Assembly (NCBI GenBank): GCA_050633625.1
Contig: JBOEGW010000010.1
Coordinates: forward strand, 66,130-130,129
DNA from: JBOEGW01 sp050633625
GTDB lineage: Bacteria; Pseudomonadota; Alphaproteobacteria; Rhodobacterales; Rhodobacteraceae
DNA: 64,000 bases
Direction: 5' to 3'
A program made the position numbers and the translations under genes. The notes under the pieces were generated by a model. The model saw only the letters and a program-made list of their open reading frames with translations, did no database searches and was not told the origin of the DNA. Shown here piece after piece: positions 16,795 through 24,870 of this stretch (its first letter is position 1; every line of letters begins with the position of its first letter).

Positions 16795-17946
16795 ATGGAC
16801 ATCAATCTGCCTGAAGATGTGGCCGCGATTGTGGAGACTACGAAATCGGTGGTGAAGGGGCTGTTGCCGCTTGAGCCGGAGTTTCAGCGCACGGGCGTTG
16901 TGCCGGATCAGGTCAAAGAGGTGCTGTTGGAGAATGGCTATTACACTGTGAATTTTCCCGAAAGCTTCGGCGGGCTTGGATTGGGGGCTTTGGCCACGGC
17001 TTGTGTGCAGGCGGAGTTGGCGCATTTGCCACCGCAATTTTGGGCGGAATGTCGGGCGTTGATGGGGCCGTCTTCGCGGGTGTTGCTCAACCATGGCAGC
17101 GCGGCGCAACAGGAAGAATGGCTGCCCAAGATGATGGCGGGCGAGGTTGGCACCTCGATCGGGATCACCGAGCCGCAGGGCGGATCCGACATTTCTGGGA
17201 TGCGCAGCACGGCTGTTCGTGATGGAAACGGTTGGCTGCTTAATGGCGAAAAGACATATATTTCCAATGGGTTGAAGGCGGGCGTTTGTTTCATCCTATG
17301 CTATACTGACAAGTCAAAAGGGCCGCGCGGCGGGATGTCGTTGTTTGTGGTGCCGCGCGACGACACGGGCGAGGCGGGCTATAAGGTTTCGGGGACACTT
17401 GAGCTTATGGGCACGGCGACGCCGGGGGTTGCGAGCCTGTCGTTTGACGATTTGAAACTGCCAGCGGAAGCGCTTGTGGGCGAGGAAGGCAAAGGGCTGG
17501 CCTATGTGATGGAAGGGCTGAATTCGGGCCGCATGTCGGTGGGTGCAACCGCGCTTGGCATGGGGGAATTTGCGCTGGAATTGGCGACAGATTGGGCGCT
17601 GGAACGTGAAGTTCATGGCGGGCGTTTGGCGGACAAACAGGCGATGCAACACATGCTCGCGGATATGAAGCTCGATATGCATGCGGCGCGGATTGTGATG
17701 TATGAAGCAACCTCGCGTTATGATGCGGGCCAAGGAACGCGGTCCTCATCGGCCATGTCCAAGCTGCTTTGCACAGAAGCGGGTTGGCGCACCGTAGACA
17801 AGGCGCTGCAAATCTTTGGGGGCGCGGGATATGTGCGCGGCATGACAGTTGAACGCCTGTACCGCGATGTGCGGATCACGCGGATTTATGAAGGGTCATC
17901 GGAGGTTTTGCGCAACACGATCGCCAAGGAAATGTTGGCGGCTTAA
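16795..17946 (+). CDS. Acyl-CoA dehydrogenase
   Basis: 383 residues with the full ACAD architecture. The middle-domain motif ITEPQGGSDISGMRS is present, as are the C-terminal QIFGGAGYVRG and the catalytic-base segment IYEGSSEVLRNTIAKEM carrying the canonical Glu. FAD-dependent alpha,beta-dehydrogenation of an acyl-CoA, with electrons passed to ETF. It is 10 bases after the GMC gene and ends the plus-strand operon 13660-17946. Start at 16795 follows AGGAGATGCCAG. Confidence 0.93.
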   Translation: MDINLPEDVAAIVETTKSVVKGLLPLEPEFQRTGVVPDQVKEVLLENGYYTVNFPESFGGLGLGALATACVQAELAHLPPQFWAECRALMGPSSRVLLNHGSAAQQEEWLPKMMAGEVGTSIGITEPQGGSDISGMRSTAVRDGNGWLLNGEKTYISNGLKAGVCFILCYTDKSKGPRGGMSLFVVPRDDTGEAGYKVSGTLELMGTATPGVASLSFDDLKLPAEALVGEEGKGLAYVMEGLNSGRMSVGATALGMGEFALELATDWALEREVHGGRLADKQAMQHMLADMKLDMHAARIVMYEATSRYDAGQGTRSSSAMSKLLCTEAGWRTVDKALQIFGGAGYVRGMTVERLYRDVRITRIYEGSSEVLRNTIAKEMLAA

Positions 17947-17966
17947 GAGCTGCACCCGCACCCATA

Positions 17967-17995
17967 CCTGCATCCGAGCCTAATTCGGATGCAGG
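17967..17995. terminator. Bidirectional hairpin between convergent genes
   Basis: Perfect 11-base-pair inverted repeat: CCTGCATCCGA (17967-17977) and TCGGATGCAGG (17985-17995) with a 7-base loop. It sits 20 bases after the acyl-CoA dehydrogenase stop and overlaps the last codons of the convergent SDR. No long T tract is present on either strand. Confidence 0.55.
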
Positions 17996-18789
17996 ACCGC
18001 GCCACCGCAGGCAGAAATGACCTGACCTGTGACATAGGCTGACAAATCCGTAGTGAGGAATTCGAGCACCCCGGCCATGTCCTCGGGACTGGCAAAGCGA
18101 CGCAACGCGATGGCGCTCAGCTGTTCCTCCGTGCCCACACCCATGCTTGCATCCAACTGTCGCAAGCGTTCGGTCATGACGATGCCCGGCGCTATGGCGT
18201 TGACGCGGATGCCAAAGGGACCAAGCTCGGCGGCAAGGGTGCGCGTCAGGTAGGCGACCCCGGCTTTTGCCGCGCCGTAGAGCGCAAGATTGCCATCGTC
18301 CAGCAAGGCGACCCCGGTTTGTGAGGATATGTTGACCATCACCCCGCCCCCCTGTTCTTTCATCACAGCCGCACCAGCCGCGCAGCAATTATGCGCGGTC
18401 TTAAGATTGGCTTCGATCAGGTAATCGAAGGCTTCGGGCGTGGTGTCGGAGGCATGGGTGCCACTATTGCGCGCCACGGCCACACCTGCATTGTTCACCA
18501 AGATATCGACCCGCCCGAAGGCCGCGACGGTTTGCGCCATAAGATCCTCAGCGGCGGCGCGCTCAATCAGGTTGCCCTCAACACCAATGGAGCGCCGCCC
18601 CAAGGCTTCGATCTCGGCCATGACTGTTTCGGCGGTGAGAGTTTCACCAATCTTGGCAGCGCCTGATAGGTTGAGATCGCTGATGACGACATTGGCGCCA
18701 AGACGCGCCAAACGCAGCGCATAGGCCCTGCCGATGCCGCGCGCCGCACCTGTGACGATTGCTGTTTTTCCTGCGAGTGGCTCAGTCAT
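17980..18789 (-). CDS. Short-chain dehydrogenase/reductase (LvaD-like position)
   Basis: 269 residues, classical SDR with TGAARGIGRAYALRLA, NNAG and the catalytic ALYGAAKAG (Tyr-x3-Lys). It is the last gene of the minus-strand operon ligase - ACAD - kinase - nitroreductase - SDR. In the levulinate pathway the corresponding SDR reduces the 4-oxoacyl-CoA to 4-hydroxyacyl-CoA, which is then phosphorylated and dehydrated; this role is inferred from gene context. The start at 18789 overlaps the nitroreductase stop by eight bases; a longer in-frame start at 18867 is rejected because it lies within the nitroreductase gene. Confidence 0.85.
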   Translation of the reverse strand: MTEPLAGKTAIVTGAARGIGRAYALRLARLGANVVISDLNLSGAAKIGETLTAETVMAEIEALGRRSIGVEGNLIERAAAEDLMAQTVAAFGRVDILVNNAGVAVARNSGTHASDTTPEAFDYLIEANLKTAHNCCAAGAAVMKEQGGGVMVNISSQTGVALLDDGNLALYGAAKAGVAYLTRTLAAELGPFGIRVNAIAPGIVMTERLRQLDASMGVGTEEQLSAIALRRFASPEDMAGVLEFLTTDLSAYVTGQVISACGGAVLHPN

Positions 18790-19447
18790 GGAACACCGCC
18801 ACATCTGCGAGGCTTGCCCGCCCGACGCGCGCCGCATTGGCTGGCACGCTTGTGTCTTCATAGCCAAAGGAAATTCCGAACAAGAGGCGGTGATCCGTGT
18901 CGAGGTTCAGGGTGTCGCGGATGAGTGAGCAATACAGACCCAATGCGCCTTGCGCGCAGGACGCGATGCCGCGCGCCGACATGGCGAGCATCAGGCTTTG
19001 GGCGTACATGCCAAGGTCGACAGCTTCGCGGGCTTCGAAATCGCTGGGCATAAAGATCAAGACGGCGTGGGGTGCGCCAAAGAATTCGAGGTTGCGCCGG
19101 TAGGCCCGTCCGCGCCCTTCGGTGTCGTGGCGGTCGATGCCCATCGCGCCGTAGAGTTGAACGGCGGCGTCTACTTGGCGGTCACGGTAGCGGCCTGTGA
19201 ATTTGCGATCCGCCTTGAAATCCGGGTCAGGGGCCACACCATCAAGGGCGGCTTGCACCATGCGCTCACCTAGGTTTTTGAGCGTCTGACCTGAGACCAC
19301 ATGGGGAATCCACGGCTGGATATTACAATTTGAAGGCGTGGTTTGAGCAAGGCTGAAGATCTCGTGTAAAACTGTCGGATCAACAGGTTGATCGGTGTAG
19401 CCACGCACCGAACGGCGGGAACGCAGGGCTTCGTCAACTGTCATCAT
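18782..19447 (-). CDS. Nitroreductase-family flavoprotein
   Basis: 221 residues. RRSVRGYTDQPVD at the N-terminus and SNCNIQPW with the FMN-contact Ser/Asn are typical of the nitroreductase fold; GIASCAQGALGLYCSLIR and the LLFGISFGYED segment complete it. These FMN enzymes reduce nitro groups, quinones or enones with NAD(P)H. Sandwiched by overlaps between a kinase-like gene (ATGATG at the start) and an SDR, it is surely co-translated with them. An enoate/enone reduction in the pathway is possible, but no substrate can be assigned. Confidence 0.88.
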   Translation of the reverse strand: MMTVDEALRSRRSVRGYTDQPVDPTVLHEIFSLAQTTPSNCNIQPWIPHVVSGQTLKNLGERMVQAALDGVAPDPDFKADRKFTGRYRDRQVDAAVQLYGAMGIDRHDTEGRGRAYRRNLEFFGAPHAVLIFMPSDFEAREAVDLGMYAQSLMLAMSARGIASCAQGALGLYCSLIRDTLNLDTDHRLLFGISFGYEDTSVPANAARVGRASLADVAVFHD

Positions 19448-20511
19448 TGGGTCGTCCTTTCATCGTCAAGAGCGGCGGTGTTTTCGGACAGAAAACCGAG
19501 GCCGCCTGTGGCATAGGCGCGGGCAAGGTGCCAGCCTACGGCCACGCTGTCGGGAAGTGTGGAATTGCCCATGGCACCGCGAATGGCGACACCGGCGCTG
19601 CCGACCGCGCCGCGAAACATGGCGAAGGCGCGGTGCACATCTGTGAGGGGTTCGTCAAAGTCGATTTGGGCTGTGTAGCCTGCGAGATAGTCCGCCTCTT
19701 GGGGCAGGCCAAGGGCGTCGAGGTCAAGCCCGGCGATGCCGCCATTTGCATTGGGCGGGAGGTGCCAGGCTTGGGTGTTGAAGGCGAGATCCACGAGCGG
19801 GTGGCCCAAGGTCGATAGCTCCCAATCGAGCACAGCAATCACGCGCGGCTCGCTGGGGTGGAACATCACATTGCCGATGCGAAAATCTCCGTGGCACAGA
19901 CGCAAGAGCGTGCTGTCTGGCACTTTTGGCTCAAGCCAAGCGATCAGCTTGTCGATGGTTTCAGTCACGTCTTCCGGGGCCATGTTCCCGGTTTTGTAAC
20001 TGTCCCAGAGTTGTGACCAGCGCGACAATTGCCGCCGGAAATAATTGCCTTCGCGGCCATAGTCCGACAGGCCAATCTCGCTGGGGTTGAGCCGGTGAAT
20101 CGCGGCGAGGGTGGTGCTCATGGCGGTGTAGTATGCGCTACGCTCGGCGGCGGGGATGTCGGGGAGGGCATAGTCTGCGAACACCCGGCCTTGCACCCAT
20201 TCCATCAGATAAAACGGCGTGCCGATCACCGTGGCATCCGCTTCATAGTGGTAGAGCTTTGGCACCGGAACGCTGCTCTTGGCCAGCGCACCGATCACCC
20301 GGAATTCGCGGTCGATCGCATGGGCGGATTTGGCGAGTTTCATCGCTGGTTGTTTGCGCAGAACGGCGCGAAAATTGCCGGCTGTCAGGAAGAATGTCGG
20401 GTTTGACATGCCCCCGTCCGTGGCGCGCAAATGCAGCTGTGGCACGGGGCGCCCCAAGTACTGCGCCAACCAATCGGCAAGGGCAGATGTTGCGAACCCG
20501 ACATCCTCCAT
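19444..20511 (-). CDS. APH-family phosphotransferase (LvaA/ACAD10-11 N-domain type)
   Basis: 355 residues of the aminoglycoside-phosphotransferase/choline-kinase fold. The catalytic loop is CHGDFRIGNVMF (His-Gly-Asp) and the Mg-binding segment is VIAVLDWELSTLGHPLVDL. The same family forms the kinase domain fused to an acyl-CoA dehydrogenase in animal ACAD10/ACAD11 and is LvaA in Pseudomonas levulinate degradation, where it phosphorylates the 4-hydroxyl of a hydroxyacyl-CoA. Here it overlaps the upstream acyl-CoA dehydrogenase gene by one base. It is therefore likely to phosphorylate a 4-hydroxyacyl-CoA, not an antibiotic. Confidence 0.85.
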   Translation of the reverse strand: MEDVGFATSALADWLAQYLGRPVPQLHLRATDGGMSNPTFFLTAGNFRAVLRKQPAMKLAKSAHAIDREFRVIGALAKSSVPVPKLYHYEADATVIGTPFYLMEWVQGRVFADYALPDIPAAERSAYYTAMSTTLAAIHRLNPSEIGLSDYGREGNYFRRQLSRWSQLWDSYKTGNMAPEDVTETIDKLIAWLEPKVPDSTLLRLCHGDFRIGNVMFHPSEPRVIAVLDWELSTLGHPLVDLAFNTQAWHLPPNANGGIAGLDLDALGLPQEADYLAGYTAQIDFDEPLTDVHRAFAMFRGAVGSAGVAIRGAMGNSTLPDSVAVGWHLARAYATGGLGFLSENTAALDDERTTQ

Positions 20512-21755
20512 TACGAGGTGCTTTCTTTGTGAAAGCCAAACAATCGCTGGGCGATGCGGCGTTTTTGCACCTCTTCGGAGCCTTCGGTGATTTTATAGCG
20601 CCGATGGTGGCGATAAATATGTTCGAAGGGCATGTGCCGGGAATAGCCCATGCCGCCGTGGACTTGCATGGCGAAATCGGCGGCGCGGCACACGAGATTA
20701 TTGGCCATATAGTTGCAGATTGAGACTTCATCGGTGATCTGCGCCGGGTCCATTTGGTCCATTTTCCAGGCAGTGCGGAAGATATAGTTGCGGATCATTT
20801 CGCATTCGGCGTGTAGCTCTGCGAGGGGGAACTGGATCGCTTGTCGGGTGGCGAGTGGTTCTCCGAAGGGGGCGCGTTGTTTGGCATATTTGACCGACTC
20901 CGCGATGCAATAGCGCGCCGCCCCCGCCGAAGCTGCGGCTTGGCGAATGCGGTTTTCGTGGATGAACATCAGCGCGATCATCAGGCCTTCGCCTTCTTTG
21001 TGCAAAATGGCGCTGTCCGGCACGCGCACATTCACGAGGTCCACATCGGCGTGGTCCGTGGGCATGTTGAAGGTCCATTTATTGCCGACAATTGTGTGTC
21101 CCGGCGTATCTGTTGGCACCACGAAGGCGGTGATCCCGCGCGCTTCGCCGTCCTTGCCGGAGGTGCGGGCGAACACCAGATTGGAATGCGCGCGGCCGAC
21201 TTGGCTGTTCCAGCGTTTTTGTCCGTTGATGATCCAATCCTCGCCGTCACGCACGGCGTGGGTTTCCATCCATGTGGCGTCGGAGCCGTGGCCCGGCTCT
21301 GTGAGGGCAAAACTGAGGTGTTTGGTGCCTGTGATATTGCCCTCGATAAACTCCTTTTGCGCCTCTGTGCCGTATTTCGCCAGCGCGGGGAGGATCGGGA
21401 AATTCCCGACAACTGAGTTTTCGTCTTGGAGGTCGTTGTGTAGGCCAATTCCGCGCGCGGAGAGATGTTCGCGGATGGCGGCGTTCATGAGGTTGCCTGC
21501 CGCTTGTCCACCGCAGCTTTCGGGCAAGCAGAGACGCAAGAAGCCGGCGGCATCCGCGCGGCGTTCCATCTCGCTCAGGAGCGCGCGCCACGCTGGGGCC
21601 GGGGCACCGTCGTTTTCCCAATCTGTGCGGAAATACTCGCGGCGGTGGTCGAAAAACTGCGAATTTTCGTTTTCGAGGGGCTTGATTTCGGCGTCGATAA
21701 AACTGTCGATTTCGGCAATCTTGTCCAGCACCGCCTGTGGCAGATCAAAGTTCAT
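20511..21755 (-). CDS. Acyl-CoA dehydrogenase family protein (partner of APH-type kinase)
   Basis: 414 residues, about 30 longer than standard ACADs because of an N-terminal extension containing FDHRREYFRTDWENDG. Middle-domain motif FALTEPGHGSDATW and the C-terminal MQVHGGMGYSR and ITEGSEEVQKRRIAQRLFG are clear, with the canonical Glu. Together with the overlapping kinase it mirrors the LvaC-LvaA pair and the ACAD11 fusion, in which the ACAD eliminates phosphate from a 4-phosphoacyl-CoA. That mechanism is an inference; an ordinary alpha,beta-dehydrogenation is the alternative. Ribosome-binding site GGAGAG. Confidence 0.88.
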   Translation of the reverse strand: MNFDLPQAVLDKIAEIDSFIDAEIKPLENENSQFFDHRREYFRTDWENDGAPAPAWRALLSEMERRADAAGFLRLCLPESCGGQAAGNLMNAAIREHLSARGIGLHNDLQDENSVVGNFPILPALAKYGTEAQKEFIEGNITGTKHLSFALTEPGHGSDATWMETHAVRDGEDWIINGQKRWNSQVGRAHSNLVFARTSGKDGEARGITAFVVPTDTPGHTIVGNKWTFNMPTDHADVDLVNVRVPDSAILHKEGEGLMIALMFIHENRIRQAAASAGAARYCIAESVKYAKQRAPFGEPLATRQAIQFPLAELHAECEMIRNYIFRTAWKMDQMDPAQITDEVSICNYMANNLVCRAADFAMQVHGGMGYSRHMPFEHIYRHHRRYKITEGSEEVQKRRIAQRLFGFHKESTS

Positions 21756-21803
21756 AGCGCTCTCCGCTGTTTGGCCCCGCGCGTGAGAAGCGCGGGGGGA
21801 GGA

Positions 21804-23441
21804 TCAAGACGCGTGTTTGGCGGCCTGATCTTTGAGGACGAATTTTTGTATCTTGCCGGAGGCTGTGCGCGGCATGACGTCGATCACCTCGACGGCCTCA
21901 GGCCAGTATTGTTTGGCCGCTCCGCTTTGCTCCATCCAGGCTGTCAGATCGTCCATGGTGAACTCCTTGCCGTCATTGACGACGATAAAGGCGCAGCCCC
22001 GCTCGCCCATCCGCGCATCCGGGTAGCCAACAATCGCTGCATCCGAAAGACGCGGGTGACGGTAGAGGATGCTCTCGATCTCAAACACAGGGACGTTTTC
22101 GCCACCGCGAATAATGATGTCCTTGGAACGCCCGTCGATGCGGATGTAGCCTTCGGGGTCCATGAAGGCGAGATCGCCTGTGTCAAACCAGCCATCAGCG
22201 CCGCGCCCACAAAGGCCCGGCTTTTTGTAATAGCCCAAGAACTGTTGCGAGCCGCGAAAGTAAAGCCGTCCGGTTTGCCCTTGAGGCAGGGGGGTCAGGT
22301 CTTCATCGGCAATCAACAGCTCGACGCCATCGACGGCGCGACCATCGGTGGACGCGGACTTCTCGGCGGCGCGATCCGGCTCGGTAAGCGTGCCGGCCAA
22401 AGCCTCTGTCATGCCCCAAAGGGAGGACACATTGATCCCCAGAAGATCGCGCGACCGCTCGACAATGATCGGCGGGATTTGCGCGCCACCACATAGGAAG
22501 GTGCGCAGCTTCGGGGCGGCTTCGCCTTCTTCGACCTTGCGGCAAATATCGGCCAGGAAGGGCGTGGCGGCGGCCATATGCGTGATGCCTTCGCGGCGCA
22601 TAAGCGGAACGGCGTGGTCCGGGCTCCACACATCCATCATGACCATGGTGCTGCCATAGTAGAGGGATTGATACATGACAGCCGCATAGCCCGTCATGTG
22701 ACCAAAGGGGGTTGAGCCGATATGAACATCTTCGGTGCCCAGACCGAAACGATCCCCAAGCGCCTTACAACAGGCGATCAGGGTGTTTTGACTATGCATC
22801 ACGCCTTTTGGCTCGCCCGTGGTGCCGGAAGTATACATCAAGACGCTCATTTCGCCGGGATCAGCGGCGGTGTTTTGCGCGGGCGTAATCGGGGCGGCGC
22901 TCGATGAGTTGATCAGTGTGTCATAGGAATTAGCACCGTTGCCGCCGACCACGATCACATGCTCAAGGTCAGGCAATTCGGGGCGCAAGCCCTCCAACAT
23001 CGTCTCGAAGTCGTGCCCACGGAAGGTCTTGGGGATCAAGATCGCTTTGGTCTTTGCGAAGCTGCACATGAACCGCAGTTCGCGTTCGCGGAAGATATGC
23101 ATGAGGGGGTTGGGCACAGCGCCGATACGGTTGAGCGCATAGGCGGCGACCACAAATTCGCTCCAGTTGGGAAGCATGATCGCGACAACATCGCCCGGGC
23201 CAATGCCCATCGCAGAAAACGCCCCTGCTGCGCGCGAGACCGCCTCGCCAAGTTCGCGAAAGGTCAAGCTGGAAACGGGCGCGTCATAGCCCGCTTCGAG
23301 CTGATAGGAGATGATTGCTTTTTTGTCGGGAGACTGTGCGATGGCGCGGTCAAGAAGATCGTCGGAGGTGAGATCTGGCCACCATCCCTCTTTCCGCATT
23401 TGTGCGCGATGCGCCGCAAGGTCAAAATCTGTTTTTGCCAT
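21804..23441 (-). CDS. Acyl-CoA ligase (cyclohexanecarboxylate-CoA ligase/AliA-like)
   Basis: 545 residues, AMP-forming ligase. The P-loop-like motif YTSGTTGEPKGVMHS, the WGMTEAL core and WFDTGDLAFMDPEGYIRIDGRSKDIIIRGGENV are all intact, with the catalytic Lys near the C-terminus in TASGKIQKFVLKD. The N-terminus WWPDLTSDDLLDRAIAQSPDK resembles ligases annotated as cyclohexanecarboxylate-CoA ligase. It heads the minus-strand operon 17980-23441 and should activate the free acid. Ribosome-binding site GGGAGGGACCAAC. The exact acid is uncertain. Confidence 0.88.
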   Translation of the reverse strand: MAKTDFDLAAHRAQMRKEGWWPDLTSDDLLDRAIAQSPDKKAIISYQLEAGYDAPVSSLTFRELGEAVSRAAGAFSAMGIGPGDVVAIMLPNWSEFVVAAYALNRIGAVPNPLMHIFRERELRFMCSFAKTKAILIPKTFRGHDFETMLEGLRPELPDLEHVIVVGGNGANSYDTLINSSSAAPITPAQNTAADPGEMSVLMYTSGTTGEPKGVMHSQNTLIACCKALGDRFGLGTEDVHIGSTPFGHMTGYAAVMYQSLYYGSTMVMMDVWSPDHAVPLMRREGITHMAAATPFLADICRKVEEGEAAPKLRTFLCGGAQIPPIIVERSRDLLGINVSSLWGMTEALAGTLTEPDRAAEKSASTDGRAVDGVELLIADEDLTPLPQGQTGRLYFRGSQQFLGYYKKPGLCGRGADGWFDTGDLAFMDPEGYIRIDGRSKDIIIRGGENVPVFEIESILYRHPRLSDAAIVGYPDARMGERGCAFIVVNDGKEFTMDDLTAWMEQSGAAKQYWPEAVEVIDVMPRTASGKIQKFVLKDQAAKHAS

Positions 23442-23499
23442 GTTGGTCCCTCCCTTTGCGACCCTTTGGATCGGTGCCCACTTATGCGCAGGCGTAAGA

Positions 23500-23512
23500 T
23501 AATCTAGATTAC
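23500..23512 (-). promoter_or_regulatory. TAATCTAGATTA palindrome containing TAGATTAC variant of the element
   Basis: Perfect 12-base palindrome at 23500-23511, overlapping TAGATTAC (23505-23512). It lies 59 bases upstream of the acyl-CoA ligase start, the expected place for an operator of the 23441-17980 operon. Confidence 0.6.
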
Positions 23513-23540
23513 TATTATCGTGCCATGTTTTTTGATTTCG

Positions 23541-24329
23541 TCAATAGGTGAAGCGCCCCGCAGGGTGTGTTGCTGAAATTCCGCCGTCGACAGGCAGCAG
23601 TTGGCCGTCCACATAGGCGGCATCGTCGGAGGCAAGGAACGCCACGGCACCCGCCATATCTTCGACTCGTCCGGGCCGTTGCAGTGGGGTGAGTTTGCCA
23701 AGGCGGTCTTCTTTGCCAGCGGAGCGCGCCCAATCAAACATCGGTTGCGTCAGTCCGGTTTCGGTCAGGCCGGGCAAGATCGCGTTGACCCTTGTGCCGG
23801 TGCCCGCAAAGGCGCAGGCGGCGGTCATTGTCAGGTGGTTGACCCCGGCTTTGGCCGCGCCGTAGGCTTCGGTGCCGCCGCGGGCGCGCAACGAGCCTGT
23901 TGAGGAATTCAGGATGATCGAGCCGCCGCCATGGGCCGCCATATAGCCGCCCGCCAGTTTGCAGGCGATAAAGGCGGTGATGACGTTGTCACGAAACATG
24001 CCTTCCCAGGTCTCTGGGGTTTGGTCCAAGAAAGGGGTGACGCTGTCGGTGTTGCCTGCATTTGCAAAGAAGATGTCCAGCCCGCCATAAGCGGCAATGC
24101 AGGCGGTCAGCGCGCTTTGCATTTGCGGCTCATTGGCGGCATCGGCAACGAAGGTCTTCGCCTCGCCGCCAGCGGCCAAGATGGCGTTTTGGGTGTCTGT
24201 GAGCGTGGCCTCAGTGCGGCCTATCAGAAAGAGCCGCGCCCCTTCGCTTGCCAAGCGTATCGCGCTTGCGCGGCCAATGCCGCTACCGGCACCGGTGACG
24301 ATGGCGCTGCGCCGATCGAGTCGTCCCAT
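23541..24329 (-). CDS. Short-chain dehydrogenase/reductase
   Basis: 262 residues. TGAGSGIGRASAIRLA, FANAGN (variant of NNAG), catalytic TEAYGAAKAGVNHL and a C-terminal YVDGQLLPVDGG. A classical 3-hydroxyacyl-type SDR whose substrate cannot be told. It reads away from the VOC gene at 24440, and both share a 110-base intergenic region with one TAGCGTAC element. Start preceded by GGGAGGAGCGG. Confidence 0.88.
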   Translation of the reverse strand: MGRLDRRSAIVTGAGSGIGRASAIRLASEGARLFLIGRTEATLTDTQNAILAAGGEAKTFVADAANEPQMQSALTACIAAYGGLDIFFANAGNTDSVTPFLDQTPETWEGMFRDNVITAFIACKLAGGYMAAHGGGSIILNSSTGSLRARGGTEAYGAAKAGVNHLTMTAACAFAGTGTRVNAILPGLTETGLTQPMFDWARSAGKEDRLGKLTPLQRPGRVEDMAGAVAFLASDDAAYVDGQLLPVDGGISATHPAGRFTY

Positions 24330-24387
24330 CCGCTCCTCCCAAAGTGGCTTGCAGACTCATGTTGCACGATAAGTACGGTTATGTAAA

Positions 24388-24395
24388 GTACGCTA
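24388..24395 (-). promoter_or_regulatory. TAGCGTAC element in a divergent promoter region
   Basis: GTACGCTA on the plus strand (TAGCGTAC on minus), 59 bases upstream of the SDR start and 45 bases upstream of the VOC gene. It is placed to control both directions. A related AAGTACGGTTA is 18 bases to the left. Confidence 0.6.
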
Positions 24396-24439
24396 GCAAT
24401 CTATATGAGATTGCCCAACGCGACCCAAGGGAGGCGATC

Positions 24440-24850
24440 ATGGCAAACAAACTGGATCATATCGGCATTTTTGTTGAGGATTTGCCTGCGGCGATCAGGT
24501 TTTATCGAGATATTCTGGGCACGGGTGAGCCGATTGTGCGCCGCGTGCCGGAATTGGGGCTGACGCTTGCGTTCTTTGTGGACCAGGGGGGCGAGATCAT
24601 TGAACTTGTTTCTACGAGCGAGCGCAGTGAGCTGCGGCAGGGCGACGTTGTGGTCGCTTTGGAGGTCGAGGATTTGGATGCGGAGATCGCGCGACTGGCG
24701 GCGCTGGGGCATCGGGTGCATGACCAGCCGCCCACTGAGGCTTTGCCGCTACGCCGGGGGTGGATGACGAAATCGGATGGCTTGAATACGATAATTGAGC
24801 TTTGTCCCAAGGGTGAAGTTCGGCGGTTTGTGGAGGGGCAGGCGTCATAG
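24440..24850 (+). CDS. VOC-superfamily protein (methylmalonyl-CoA epimerase-like)
   Basis: 136 residues, two beta-alpha-beta3 modules. KLDHIGIFVEDLPAAIRFYRD carries the first metal His; FVDQGGEIIELVS gives the Glu of the first module, and GLNTIIELCPKG a second Glu. The layout matches methylmalonyl-CoA epimerase and related glyoxalase-fold enzymes. It may epimerise or isomerise a branched acyl-CoA. It is followed after 20 bases by an acyl-CoA ligase, forming a two-gene operon. The start at 24440 follows AAGGGAGGCGATC; the upstream in-frame start at 24344 lies across the regulatory element. Confidence 0.8.
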   Translation: MANKLDHIGIFVEDLPAAIRFYRDILGTGEPIVRRVPELGLTLAFFVDQGGEIIELVSTSERSELRQGDVVVALEVEDLDAEIARLAALGHRVHDQPPTEALPLRRGWMTKSDGLNTIIELCPKGEVRRFVEGQAS

Positions 24851-24870
24851 CGCTGCGCAGGGAGGAAAAT

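Noticed and set aside
19444..20511. Reading the APH-family protein as an aminoglycoside resistance gene
   Set aside because: It overlaps an acyl-CoA dehydrogenase gene in a catabolic operon, the known context of hydroxyacyl-CoA kinases.
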